From Vogesella sp. LIG4 (GTDB taxonomy: Bacteria > Pseudomonadota > Gammaproteobacteria > Burkholderiales > Chromobacteriaceae), in contig NZ_LT607802.1 in NCBI RefSeq assembly GCF_900090205.1, positions 2,346,554 through 2,410,553 of the forward strand: a stretch of DNA of 64,000 nt, written 5' to 3'. The notes under the pieces are model-generated. The model saw nothing but the letters and a program-made list of their open reading frames with translations. It made no database searches and was not told the origin of the DNA. Shown piece by piece: positions 1-10,291 of this stretch. A program made the position numbers and the translations under genes. The number at the start of each line of letters is the position of its first letter. The first letter of the stretch is position 1.

Positions 1-2
1 GC

Positions 3-599
3 AAGGTGGATTTCGTGCTCAACGAGGGCCGTGGCCAGGTGGCGGCGGAAACGCAGGCCAGCATGCAGCAGATACTGGACCACTACCATCTGGGCGTGCG
101 CGTGGCCAAGGTCAACATCAACGATGTGCAGCCGCCGGAAGCGGTGATCGCCGCCTTCGACGATGCGGTGAAAGCCGGGCAGGACAAGGAAAAGCTGCGC
201 AATGACGGCCTGGCCTACGCCAACGACGTGGTGCCCAAGGCACAGGGCCTGGCGGCGCGCCTGTTGCAGGAGGCCGAAGGCTACAAGCAGAAGGTGGTGT
301 CCACCGCCGAAGGCGATGCCTCCCGTTTCCAGAGCGTGCTGACCGAATACAGCAAGGCGCCCAAGGTGATGCGCGACCGTCTGTACCTGGACATGATGCA
401 GCAGGTGCTGAGCAACAGCAGCAAGGTATATGTGGACCAGAAGTCCGGCAGCAACCTGCTGTACCTGCCGCTGGACAAGCTGATGCAGCAGGCCGGCGCC
501 GACAAACCGGCCACCGCCGTTACCGTGCCGCAGGCCGATACCCCCGCCACCCAGGCACCCAAGACGCACGCCGACCGCGATGTGACGCGCGGCCGCTGA
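3..599 (+). CDS. hflK: HflK, C-terminal part (cut by window edge)
   Basis: C-terminal part of the SPFH-domain membrane protein HflK, which with HflC forms the large periplasmic HflKC complex that surrounds and modulates the FtsH protease. The 5' end lies outside the window; the frame is open from base 3. Visible are the end of the SPFH region (VNINDVQPPEAVIAAFDDA) and the long charged helical tail rich in Ala, Glu and Lys (AEGYKQKVVSTAEGDASRF) that is typical of the family, followed by a low-complexity Pro/Thr/Ala tail ending at the stop at 597-599. The hflC start follows 12 bp later, the usual hflKC operon arrangement. Confidence 0.93.
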   Translation, partial: KVDFVLNEGRGQVAAETQASMQQILDHYHLGVRVAKVNINDVQPPEAVIAAFDDAVKAGQDKEKLRNDGLAYANDVVPKAQGLAARLLQEAEGYKQKVVSTAEGDASRFQSVLTEYSKAPKVMRDRLYLDMMQQVLSNSSKVYVDQKSGSNLLYLPLDKLMQQAGADKPATAVTVPQADTPATQAPKTHADRDVTRGR

Positions 600-611
600 G
601 AGGACAAGCAG

Positions 612-1487
612 ATGGAACGCATGTTTCCCGTGATTATCGCCATCGCCGCCGGGCTGCTGTTGGCCGCAGGCTCGCTGTTCACCGTTGACCAGCGCCAGTA
701 CGCCATGGTGTTCCAGTTTGGCGAGGTGGTGAGCGTCATCAAGGCGCCGGGCATTCACTTCAAGCTGCCGCTGATGCAGAACGTGCGCTTTTTCGATCGC
801 CGTATCCAGACCATCGACCCGGAGGCGCCGGAGCTGTTCAACACCCGCGAGAAGAAGAACGTGCTGGTGGACAGCTTCGTCAAATGGCGCGTAGTGGACG
901 TGGAGCGCTTCTACAAGAGCGTGGGTGGCAATGACACCGTGGCGGTGCAACGGCTGCGCCAGACCATCAACGACGGTCTGCGCGCCGAATTCGGCAAGAA
1001 AACCGTGGCCGACGTGATTTCCGGCAAGCGCGACGAAGTGATGGAAGTGGTGCGCAAGCGTGCCGACAATGAAGCGCAGAAGATAGGCGTGGCCATTCTG
1101 GACGTGCGTCTGAAGCGGGTGGACTTTCCGGAAAAGATCAGTGATTCGGTGTACGAGCGCATGAACTCCGAACGCCGTACCGTGGCCAACCAGCTGCGCA
1201 GCGAAGGCTCTGCCGAGGCCGAGCGCATCCGTGCCGATGCCGACCGGCAGAAGGAAGTGATCCTGGCCGAAGCCTACGCCAAGGCGCAGCAGCTCAAGGG
1301 CGAGGGCGATGCCAAAGCGGCCGCCATCTACGCGCAGGCTTACGGCAAGAATCCGGAGTTCTACGCCTTCTGGCGCAGCATGGAAGCCTACAAGCAGAGC
1401 TTCCGCAACAAGAGCGACGTGCTGGTGCTGGACCCGAGTTCGGATTTCTTCAAGTATTTCAAGCGTGCGCAACCCGGTTCACACTGA
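612..1487 (+). CDS. hflC: HflC, FtsH protease modulator
   Basis: 291-aa SPFH protein, partner of HflK. It has one N-terminal membrane segment (about residues 5-23, VIIAIAAGLLLAAGSLFTV), then the family motif around DQRQYAMVFQFGEVV, and a C-terminal coiled-coil region with Ala/Glu/Lys repeats. Length matches the family. It sits 12 bp after hflK, so the two are almost certainly cotranscribed. A stem-loop followed by T residues at 1550-1575 lies downstream and probably ends the hflKC transcript before hisZ. One copy of the dispersed 10-mer GTTGGCCGCA lies inside the gene near 660. Confidence 0.95.
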   Translation: MERMFPVIIAIAAGLLLAAGSLFTVDQRQYAMVFQFGEVVSVIKAPGIHFKLPLMQNVRFFDRRIQTIDPEAPELFNTREKKNVLVDSFVKWRVVDVERFYKSVGGNDTVAVQRLRQTINDGLRAEFGKKTVADVISGKRDEVMEVVRKRADNEAQKIGVAILDVRLKRVDFPEKISDSVYERMNSERRTVANQLRSEGSAEAERIRADADRQKEVILAEAYAKAQQLKGEGDAKAAAIYAQAYGKNPEFYAFWRSMEAYKQSFRNKSDVLVLDPSSDFFKYFKRAQPGSH

Positions 1488-1549
1488 TACAATTTGCAGC
1501 TGAAAAATCAGGCACGCAGATCGCCCATGACTGTGGTGCCGCATAACAA

Positions 1550-1575
1550 GGCGGGATCCTGAATCCCGCCTTTTC
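1550..1575 (+). terminator. Intrinsic terminator after hflC
   Basis: Stem GGCGGGAT / ATCCCGCC with a 5-base loop followed by TTTTCTT. It lies between hflC and hisZ; the hisZ start is only 17 bp downstream. Confidence 0.8.
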
Positions 1576-1591
1576 TTGTGTGTAAGGCAAA

Positions 1592-4070
<2,479 letters not shown>

Positions 4071-4094
4071 GCCAACGGTTGCGTTGCCAGCCTT

Positions 4095-4119
4095 CAGGCA
4101 CCGTCTGTGACGGTGCCTG
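4095..4119 (+). terminator. Hairpin after purA
   Basis: Stem CAGGCACCGTC / GACGGTGCCTG with a TGT loop, 25 bp after the purA stop and not followed by a T tract. It is the first of five hairpins in a row (see the tandem repeat at 4101-4420). Confidence 0.5.
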
Positions 4120-4420
4120 AGAATGACAAAGCCCTTTCGCATTGCGAAGGGGCTTTGTCTTGTAAGCGGGAAGGCAGCCGATTCAGTGGGTGGCAGGCGT
4201 GGCCCGGCTTTGCCGGGCCTGGTAAAGCGTAAACGTAGTACATGGCTTGCAGCCTGGGCTCCGTCTGTGACGGTGCCTGAGAATGACAAAGCCCCTTCGC
4301 ATTGCGAAGGGGCTTTGTCTTGTAAACGGGAAGGCAGCCGATTCAGTGGCTGGCAGGAGCGGCCCGGCCTTGCCGGGTCCGGTAAAGCGTATATGAAGTA
4401 CATGGCTTGCAGCCTGGCAC
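4101..4420. repeat. Tandem 160-bp intergenic duplication with hairpins
   Basis: Two near-identical units, about 4101-4260 and 4261-4420. Each has a GACGGTGCC half-hairpin, a strong stem GACAAAGCCCCTT..AAGGGGCTTTGTC, a G+C stem around GGCCCGGC..GCCGGGCC, and the shared tail ACATGGCTTGCAGCCTGG. They differ at scattered positions. The open frame across the region follows the duplication and has no coding features. The block fills most of the purA to 4728 gap. Confidence 0.85.
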
Positions 4421-4441
4421 CGTCATTGACGGTGCCTTTTT
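4416..4441 (+). terminator. Intrinsic terminator
   Basis: Perfect stem GGCACCGTC / GACGGTGCC followed by TTTTT. This is the canonical terminator form of the hairpin repeated upstream and closes the duplicated block after purA. Confidence 0.85.
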
Positions 4442-4450
4442 GTTGTCGCC

Positions 4451-4480
4451 AAGGTTGGCCGCAAGCTTGCGGCCAACCTT
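4451..4480. repeat. Inverted pair of the dispersed 10-mer GTTGGCCGCA
   Basis: AAGGTTGGCCGCAAG is followed directly by its own reverse complement, giving a 30-bp perfect palindrome centred on AAGCTT. It contains two copies of GTTGGCCGCA (4454-4463 and complement at 4468-4477) in the head-to-head form that Neisseria uptake sequences often take near gene ends. No T tract follows. Confidence 0.85.
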
Positions 4481-4727
4481 GGCTCTTGTCGGGCGGCACC
4501 CCTGGTAGGGCCGGCTGTGGCTTTAGTTGGGTGCTGTCATTGCGGCGTCACATGCTGGGGCTAAGCTGCATTGATAGCTGGCCATATGTGTAGACATTAC
4601 GCCGCCTGGTGCGGAACTCAGTGAAACTACGTATGGTCAATCCAATCGGAATCGCGTAATTTGTAAATACAAACTATCATTCCTAGCACAATCTGCATAA
4701 CAAGAATGACAATGAAAGGAAAATATC

Positions 4728-4913
4728 ATGCAAATCAATCAACTGCTGCCCGGCCATAAAATCCTGGAAACCACCGAAAAAGGTGAAGTGCTGCGTTTCG
4801 AAGTGGTCAATGTGCGTGCCATCGGCCGCCGCTACGAAGTGACCATGCGTACCCCTGCCGGTGTGGAAAGCGTGCTCTATCCGGCCAACGCCTATGTACA
4901 GACCGCCGCCTGA
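4728..4913 (+). CDS. Small protein of unknown function (61 aa)
   Basis: 61-aa protein, MQINQLLPGHKILETTEKGE onward, with a good ribosome binding site (AAAGGAAAATATC) before the ATG. I do not recognise a named family. It is clearly paralogous to the 59-aa protein encoded at 43338-43517: both share M-x-I-x-x-L-x-x-G near the start, FEV, IGRR(Y/F)xVTxR, G-(V/I)-ES and a C-terminal V-x-T-AA or VTAA. No signal peptide or membrane segment is seen; the pattern of alternating hydrophobic residues suggests a small beta-rich soluble protein. It has its own intergenic space and is followed by the tRNA-fMet promoter. Confidence 0.75.
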   Translation: MQINQLLPGHKILETTEKGEVLRFEVVNVRAIGRRYEVTMRTPAGVESVLYPANAYVQTAA

Positions 4914-4944
4914 AACGGCTGCGAATATTTTTAATAGAAAACGC

Positions 4945-4973
4945 TTGACCAAAAAACTGTGGCTGGGTATTAT
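4945..4973 (+). promoter_or_regulatory. Sigma-70 promoter of tRNA-fMet
   Basis: TTGACC at 4945-4950 and TATTAT at 4968-4973, separated by exactly 17 bp. The tRNA begins 14 bp after the -10 box. Confidence 0.8.
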
Positions 4974-4986
4974 TGTTCCTCTCTGA

Positions 4987-5063
<77 letters not shown>

Positions 5064-5079
5064 AATTCATCAAGCACTT

Positions 5080-5106
5080 AGGCCAATCTTTCGAGATTGG
5101 CCTTTT
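5080..5106 (+). terminator. Terminator of tRNA-fMet
   Basis: Stem AGGCCAATCT / AGATTGGCCT with loop TTCG, followed by TTTGCTTTT, 17 bp after the tRNA. Confidence 0.85.
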
Positions 5107-5112
5107 GCTTTT

Positions 5113-5637
5113 CCGGCATTGTGTAAGCGCTATGCAAGCGGATTTACACCACTTCCTTCCTCCCTGATCAACGCGCCGTTGCTTGATCGTCCTCTCTTTG
5201 TCTTCCTTTGCCCGCATTGCGTCGCTGTTATAACGGCTTGGGCTACTTGTCTCTGTCCGGCCCATCCGCTTTGTCGGTTATCTTGCTGCTTCCGTGTTGC
5301 TTGCTCATGTGCCCACCTGCATAGGTCTTGCAACGCTGTCGGGACGCTCCTTGTCTGATGTCGCTCCACGGAACGGGGCATGTGAGGTGGGGGTAACGCT
5401 CTTTGGCGAGCAGCGGCTCCAGTTGACGGCTGAATCCAGTAAGGTGCGCTGGCCGTTTGCGTGCCTGCTGTACGCGAGGTGGGGCCAGAGCTGAATGGTG
5501 GCTGGACAAATGTTTAATTTTGAATGATTTAAATATAAATTGTTTGCGGGTAGATTTTGTGCCGCCGTCATGGCGGTGGCACGGCTGCCTGCCTCCTGCC
5601 AGCGCTGACGGAGTACACCGACATCTGGAGGAGAAAC
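5113..5637. other. Intergenic stretch, no gene seen
   Basis: 525 bp with no convincing coding frame. An A+T-rich block at about 5511-5545 (TTTAATTTTGAATGATTTAA) just upstream of the transporter gene could hold its promoter, but I cannot place -35 and -10 boxes with confidence. Confidence 0.5.
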
Positions 5638-6981
5638 ATGAGTCATCGCACAAGTGGTGTCGTTGCCGGCGGGGCAATGGCCGATGCCGGCCAGGTCGCC
5701 GGCAGTATTCCGGGGGCCGTTACCCGGCGGGTGATCGCCATCTGCCTGTTTACCATCCTGGCCGAGGGCTACGATGTAGGGATTTACGGCGTTGTGCTGC
5801 CGGCGCTGATCGAGGAGCACGCCTGGGGGCTGTCGCCGCTGCAGATGGGGGTGCTTGGCAGTTATGCCCTGTTCGGCATGCTGCTGGGCGCCATGCTGGT
5901 GGGGACGATCAGCGACATCATTGGCCGCAAGAAGATATTGCTGGCCTGTCTGGGGCTGTTTTCCATCACCATGGCGCTGGCCGCGGTGGCGTCCACCGCG
6001 GAGCAATTCGCGCTGTACCGCTTTATCGGCGGCCTGGGCTTGGGCGGTCTGATCCCCACCGCGTCGGCGCTCACCATCGAATATTCTCCGGTGCGCCGGC
6101 GCTCGTTCAACTACGCGGTGATGTTCTCCGGCTATGCGCTGGGCGGGGTGGTGGTGGCACTGCTGTCGCTGTCGCTGCTGGGCAGCCATGGCTGGCGCAT
6201 TCTGTTCATGCTGGGGGCGCTGCCGTTGTTCGCAGTGCCGTTCATCGCGCTGTGGCTGCCGGAGTCGGTGGATTTCCTGCGCAGCAAACAGCGTCACCAG
6301 GAGGCCGATGCACTGGCAAGCCGGTTGGGCATCGTGCAGGGCGCAAGCAATGCCACGCCGCCGGTGGCGCAGGCGCGCAGTGGCGTGCTGGCGGCGGTTG
6401 GCCTGCTGTTCAGCCGCCAGAACCTGCGTGCCACGCTGTTGTTCTGGGTGGCCTATTTCATGGGTTTGCTGCTGGTGTACGGGCTGAATACCTGGCTGCC
6501 GCAGCTGATGCGCAAGGCCGGCTACCCGCTGGGTTCTAGCCTGGCGCTGATGCTGGCGCTCAACCTCACCGCCGTGGTGGGGGCGTTGATCGCCGGTGCG
6601 GCGGCGGACCGCTGGGGCTCGCAGCGGGTAATCGTGGTGTCCTACCTGTTGGCCGCACTCAGCGTGGGCTTGCTCAGCCTGCAGCCGGACGTGGTGCTGC
6701 TGTACGCGTTGGTGGGTGTGGCCGGCTTCGGCTCCATTTCCACCACCCTGATCATGAGCGCCTATATTTCCAAGTATTTCCCCGCCAATGCCCGTGCCAC
6801 GGCGCTGGGCTGGGCGCTGGGTTTCGGCCGGCTGGGAGCGATTGCCGGGCCGGTACTCGGGGGCTTTCTGCTGGGCAGCGGTACCAGCCTGAGTATCTGC
6901 TTCTATGTGTTTGCGCTGGCCGGCGTGCTGGCAGCGCTGGCGGTATTCCTGATTCCCGCGCGGGCGGAAGACCAGACCTGA
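5638..6981 (+). CDS. MFS transporter, aromatic acid:H+ symporter-like
   Basis: 447-aa major facilitator with about 12 hydrophobic segments. The loop 2-3 signature DIIGRKK follows a GTISD segment, as in the aromatic acid/H+ symporter (AAHS, PcaK/BenK-like) group, and the start of helix 1 has the EGYDVGIYG pattern of that group (normally a D-G-x-D motif needed for transport). The start at 5638 is supported by GGAGGAG 5 bp upstream. It stands alone between the tRNA-fMet and the aryl polyene cluster. Substrate assignment is an inference; an aromatic acid would fit the neighbouring hydroxybenzoate pathway, but no direct link is visible. Confidence 0.85.
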   Translation: MSHRTSGVVAGGAMADAGQVAGSIPGAVTRRVIAICLFTILAEGYDVGIYGVVLPALIEEHAWGLSPLQMGVLGSYALFGMLLGAMLVGTISDIIGRKKILLACLGLFSITMALAAVASTAEQFALYRFIGGLGLGGLIPTASALTIEYSPVRRRSFNYAVMFSGYALGGVVVALLSLSLLGSHGWRILFMLGALPLFAVPFIALWLPESVDFLRSKQRHQEADALASRLGIVQGASNATPPVAQARSGVLAAVGLLFSRQNLRATLLFWVAYFMGLLLVYGLNTWLPQLMRKAGYPLGSSLALMLALNLTAVVGALIAGAAADRWGSQRVIVVSYLLAALSVGLLSLQPDVVLLYALVGVAGFGSISTTLIMSAYISKYFPANARATALGWALGFGRLGAIAGPVLGGFLLGSGTSLSICFYVFALAGVLAALAVFLIPARAEDQT

Positions 6982-6994
6982 GCCTGTATTGCCT

Positions 6995-7036
6995 AAACGA
7001 CAAGGCCGCAATCAGCGATTGCGGTCTTGTCGTTTA
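6995..7036 (+). terminator. Terminator after the MFS gene
   Basis: Long stem AAACGACAAGGCCGCAATC / GATTGCGGTCTTGTCGTTT with one mismatch and a 3-base loop. It could act on both strands. Confidence 0.75.
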
Positions 7037-7336
7037 TTGCCGGCAGGCATCGCGGGCGGCGACGTGGGCATGGAGCGAGGAGTTCGCGCGCACGTTTCCG
7101 CTGGTCGCACTGGATCGCGCGGTATGTGGAGGACGGTGGCGTGATGACCTCGGCCGGCAACACATGTATGGATTGTATTGCCGAGCTGACCGGTTTCGGT
7201 TCCACGCTGTCGTTTCGTCAGTAGTTCCAGTGTGCCTTTTCCATTCCGCCTGGTAGTTGCCGCAAGCCGTTCGGTCAACCACTGCCGCGTGATGGCTGAA
7301 GCGGCACTGCCTGGCGGAGATGGCGAACCAGCGCCG
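7037..7336. other. Intergenic stretch, nothing recognised
   Basis: 300 bp between the MFS terminator and the end of the chorismatase gene. A hairpin CAGCGCCG..CGGCGCTG overlaps the chorismatase stop (about 7330-7350) and may end its transcript. No gene is seen. Confidence 0.45.
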
Positions 7337-8371
7337 TTACCGGCGCTGTGCGGTAGCGTCAGCCTGCTGGTTTGCCTGGGGAATGCCATGCGCTTCCACT
7401 TCCACCAGCAGATCGCTGCGGCAGACATCCGCCTGTACGTACACGGCACGGATGCCGGGGCCGATCAGTTGCTCCAGCGTGCTGCGTACCCTGGCGTAGT
7501 CGACGGCATGGCGGATGTAGACGCGGTAGTCCAGCCCGGCCAGGCTGTAGCCGGCGTCCGGTGCCAGCTGCCGGGCCTGCTCCACCAGTACGGTGATATT
7601 GGCCATGGTTTCCCGCGTCTGCGCCACCACGTCGCCAATGTGCACGGTGCCGTGCCCGACGATGCTGGCGGTGCCGGAAATGAACAGGATGTCGTTGCCG
7701 GCGATGGCGGCGCGGGTAAAGGTGGGGCTGCGCGGCCCGTATTGTCGCGGGTAGGCGAAGGCACTGGTCTGGCGCGGGTTTTCGATGCAGCGAGGTGCCT
7801 GGCGTGCGGCCAGGAAGGCGATGCTCAGTGGCCCATCCTCCACGCCTAGCGCACAGGCGGCGGGGCTGCTGTTCACCGGCCGCTCGAAATCGGCAAACGC
7901 TTCGTGGCGGCCGATGTTGAACTGGCGATAGCGCTCCAGACCATGCTCCATCTCGTTGATGCGCGGCACGTAGTTCCAGATGCGCCACAGGTGTGGAAAG
8001 CCTTCGGCCTCCAGCAGTGAGAACAGCTGGCGGTAGGCGCGCTCTGCGGCCAACTGCAGCGCGGTGCCGGTGTCGCTGCCGTGGCCTTCTTCCAGCTCGA
8101 TCGCCCCGTAGAGCAGCTCTGCGTTGCAGCTGTAGTGGATATCCTGAAAATGGCCGCGGCGGCAGGGGCTGGCGCTGTACCAGTATTCGTGCAGCTGTTT
8201 TGCACCGTCGCCGAGCAGCGGCATGCGTACCCGCTGCACGGGCCAGGGCAGACCTGGTGCCGGGTGGTGCAGGCTGCTCATGCCCAGGATGCCGGCAGCG
8301 GCCGGTAGCGGCGGCTCGCCATTGGCGGCTGGGTTACATTGGAAAAACTGCAAGCTGGTGTCTGGACTCAT
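7337..8371 (-). CDS. Chorismatase (XanB2/Hyg5-like hydroxybenzoate synthase)
   Basis: 344-aa protein of the chorismatase family, which splits chorismate into pyruvate and a hydroxybenzoate (3-HBA or 4-HBA, depending on type). Its C-terminal half has the YjgF/RidA-like fold seen in these enzymes (ISGTASIVGHGTVHIGDVVAQT and a RVYIRHAVDYARVR segment), and the middle has FPHLWRIWNYVPRIN, a family signature. In Xanthomonas, XanB2 supplies 3-HBA for the aryl polyene xanthomonadin and 4-HBA for ubiquinone. Its place at the edge of this aryl polyene cluster suggests it makes the aryl starter unit. The ATG at 8371 was chosen over an in-frame TTG at 8401; neither has a strong ribosome binding site. Confidence 0.85.
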   Translation of the reverse strand: MSPDTSLQFFQCNPAANGEPPLPAAAGILGMSSLHHPAPGLPWPVQRVRMPLLGDGAKQLHEYWYSASPCRRGHFQDIHYSCNAELLYGAIELEEGHGSDTGTALQLAAERAYRQLFSLLEAEGFPHLWRIWNYVPRINEMEHGLERYRQFNIGRHEAFADFERPVNSSPAACALGVEDGPLSIAFLAARQAPRCIENPRQTSAFAYPRQYGPRSPTFTRAAIAGNDILFISGTASIVGHGTVHIGDVVAQTRETMANITVLVEQARQLAPDAGYSLAGLDYRVYIRHAVDYARVRSTLEQLIGPGIRAVYVQADVCRSDLLVEVEAHGIPQANQQADATAQRR

Positions 8372-8419
8372 GATGCGGGCGTTTCGGTTGCAACTGTACA
8401 AAGGGTGATGCGGAGGCGG

Positions 8420-9094
8420 CTACAGGCTGTTGCCGCGGGCGTGGCTTTTCAGGCCGCTCAGCCAGGCTGTACCCAGCCCCAGCAAGGTGCCGGCCACCAC
8501 GTCCAGCGCCACGTGCTGTTTGACTGCCATGGTGGAGTAGGCGATGGCCACGCACCAGGCGATATTGCACCATTCCATGGTGCGGCCCAATCGCAGCAGG
8601 CGAATGCGCCAGTGCAGCCACAGCCCGGAAAACACCGCGGTGGCCACGTGCAGCGACGGGAAGGCATTGCCGGCGGTATCCACGTTTTTCAGGAAGGCCA
8701 CGCCAGGATACTGCGCCCAGTCGATATCGGCCGGGGCGATGGCATTGGGCCAGAAATAGAATATCGCCAGCCCGCTCAGGCAGGGTAGTGCCACCTTGAC
8801 GCCGTAGCTGACAATTTCGCGGCGGCTCAGCATCAATACTGCCGGCAGCGAGACATAAACCCACAGCGACAGGTAAATCGGCAGTGCCCAGGGCTGAAAA
8901 CCGACCAGGCGGTCAGGCAGCGTGGCAGGGATGATGCTGACCGCGCTGGCCGGGTGCCGCAGCAGGTAGACATAGGCGACAAAAAACACCATGGTGAAGC
9001 CCATGGTGCCGAACATCTTGAACCAGAAGTGGGTCAGAATGGTGGCCACAACGCCGGTCTGGCCGGGCGGTTTGCTGATCACTCCCTTGTTCAA
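8420..9094 (-). CDS. PAP2-family membrane phosphatase/phosphotransferase
   Basis: 224-aa membrane protein with about five to six hydrophobic helices and PAP2-type catalytic motifs: PSLHVATAV (motif 2 His) and KQHVALDVVAG (motif 3, His and Asp). The family removes phosphate from lipid phosphates or transfers phospho-headgroups. The start is a TTG at 9094, supported by AAGGAG 7 bp upstream; a GTG four codons later is possible. It lies 48 bp upstream of the chorismatase gene on the same strand and is probably cotranscribed with it. The role in the pigment pathway is not known; lipid headgroup processing or lipid-carrier recycling would fit. Confidence 0.8.
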   Translation of the reverse strand: MNKGVISKPPGQTGVVATILTHFWFKMFGTMGFTMVFFVAYVYLLRHPASAVSIIPATLPDRLVGFQPWALPIYLSLWVYVSLPAVLMLSRREIVSYGVKVALPCLSGLAIFYFWPNAIAPADIDWAQYPGVAFLKNVDTAGNAFPSLHVATAVFSGLWLHWRIRLLRLGRTMEWCNIAWCVAIAYSTMAVKQHVALDVVAGTLLGLGTAWLSGLKSHARGNSL

Positions 9095-9326
9095 ATCTGC
9101 TCCTTGCTGGTGGTGACCGGGCGGGTGCGGTGGTATGCCGGCGGGGATATTTGTTATACTCCTCGTTTATTTTTCCGCGTCATGTATCGGCTTTGCCGCC
9201 GTCAAAACAGCGTGTCATCACGCATTCTGCCGGCGTTTCAAATGGCATGGCGATGATACAGAAACTGCATGATGTTGGCGATTGCCAGCATTTTCATTAA
9301 ACAATACTCGATTATTATTTCAAATC

Positions 9327-9605
9327 ATGGAACAACCTATTGCGCCGGACCTGGCACTGGAACGTGAAATTGCCGGGCATATCGTTACCGCGCTGAACCT
9401 TGACATCGCGCCCGAAGACATTGTTCCCGAGGCGCCGCTGTACGGTGACGAGCTGGGCATCGACTCCATCGACATCCTGGAAATCGCGCTGGTGATGTCC
9501 AAGCAGTACGGTGTGCAGATGAAGGCCGACAGCGAAGACAACACCACCATTTTTGCCTCCCTGCGCGCGCTGGCAGCCTATATCCGCGAGCATCGCAGCA
9601 AATGA
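9327..9605 (+). CDS. Acyl carrier protein (aryl polyene)
   Basis: 92-aa acyl carrier protein. The phosphopantetheine attachment motif is LGIDSIDIL with Ser47. It is the first gene of the long forward operon and corresponds to one of the two ACPs (ApeE/ApeF type) on which aryl polyene chains are built. The ATG at 9327 was chosen over the longer reading from 9282 because it gives a normal ACP length. The next gene overlaps its stop by 4 bp (ATGA). Confidence 0.92.
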   Translation: MEQPIAPDLALEREIAGHIVTALNLDIAPEDIVPEAPLYGDELGIDSIDILEIALVMSKQYGVQMKADSEDNTTIFASLRALAAYIREHRSK

Positions 9606-10258
9606 CCGGGCTATGGCGCTCCGTGCGCCTGGTGTTGCTGGCCCTGGTGGCCGGGGCCTATCTGGTATTCGACTACCTGGCCTCGTCCTCCAGCCAGCCG
9701 CCGCTGTACGCGGTGCTGATCGGCGCCGCGCCGCTCACCATCGGGGTGATCGCCGCCTGCTGGAACTCCGTCTTTCGCCTGCCGGCCATGCTGCTGTGCA
9801 CGGGCGTGTTGCTGGCGGTGGCGCTGAATATCGACCGCCTGCTGGCGCACGCCGCCTGGCTGTATTTCTTCCAGCACGCCGGCATCATGACCGGCCTTGG
9901 CATCATGTTCGGTAGCACCCTGGGCAGCCACGAAGGCGCGCTGTGCTCGCGCATTGCCCGCATCGCCATTGCCGAGCCGCTGGATGCGCGCTACCTGCAT
10001 TACACCTGGAAGGTCACCCTGGCCTGGACGCTGTATTTCGCCGCCTGCGCTACGGCATCGCTGCTGCTGTTCGCGTTTGCCCCGCTGGCCAGCTGGGCGC
10101 TGTTCGCCTCCTTGTTCACCCCGCTGTCGCTGGGGCTGATGTTCGGCGGTGAATACCTGATCCGCCTGCGCGCGCTGCCGGGGCAGCCGCATTTCAGCAT
10201 CGCCCAGACCATCCAGTCCTATCGCAAATACACGCAGTGCCGGGATACCGCCGAGTAG
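9602..10258 (+). CDS. Membrane protein of aryl polyene cluster (COG4648-like)
   Basis: 218-aa integral membrane protein with about six hydrophobic segments and no catalytic motif that I recognise. Proteins of this kind (predicted membrane protein, COG4648 type) are regularly found between the ACP and AMP-ligase genes of aryl polyene clusters. It overlaps the ACP gene by 4 bp and is followed 33 bp later by the AMP ligase, so it is part of the operon. Function unknown; an involvement in membrane assembly of the synthase or in product transfer is only a guess from context. Confidence 0.8.
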   Translation: MTGLWRSVRLVLLALVAGAYLVFDYLASSSSQPPLYAVLIGAAPLTIGVIAACWNSVFRLPAMLLCTGVLLAVALNIDRLLAHAAWLYFFQHAGIMTGLGIMFGSTLGSHEGALCSRIARIAIAEPLDARYLHYTWKVTLAWTLYFAACATASLLLFAFAPLASWALFASLFTPLSLGLMFGGEYLIRLRALPGQPHFSIAQTIQSYRKYTQCRDTAE

Positions 10259-10291
10259 GCCCGTGCTGCCGAGATTGATTCCGTTCCGTTC

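Noticed and set aside
4123..4593. Open frame of 156 codons across the purA downstream region
   Set aside because: It follows the 160-bp tandem duplication and its hairpins, repeats the same peptide twice and has no ribosome site or protein-like composition.
5130..5677. Reverse-strand open frames upstream of the MFS gene
   Set aside because: No ribosome sites, no conserved motifs, and they run into the MFS leader; likely chance frames.
7337..8371. RidA/YjgF-type enamine deaminase
   Set aside because: The C-terminal half has the RidA-like fold, but the protein is about three times as long and has the N-terminal chorismatase signature; the cluster context fits a chorismatase.
9095..9326. Exact promoter boxes for the aryl polyene operon
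   Set aside because: TATACT at 9155-9160 and TTGCCA/AATACT near 9282-9308 were considered, but spacing or partner boxes do not fit well enough to call.
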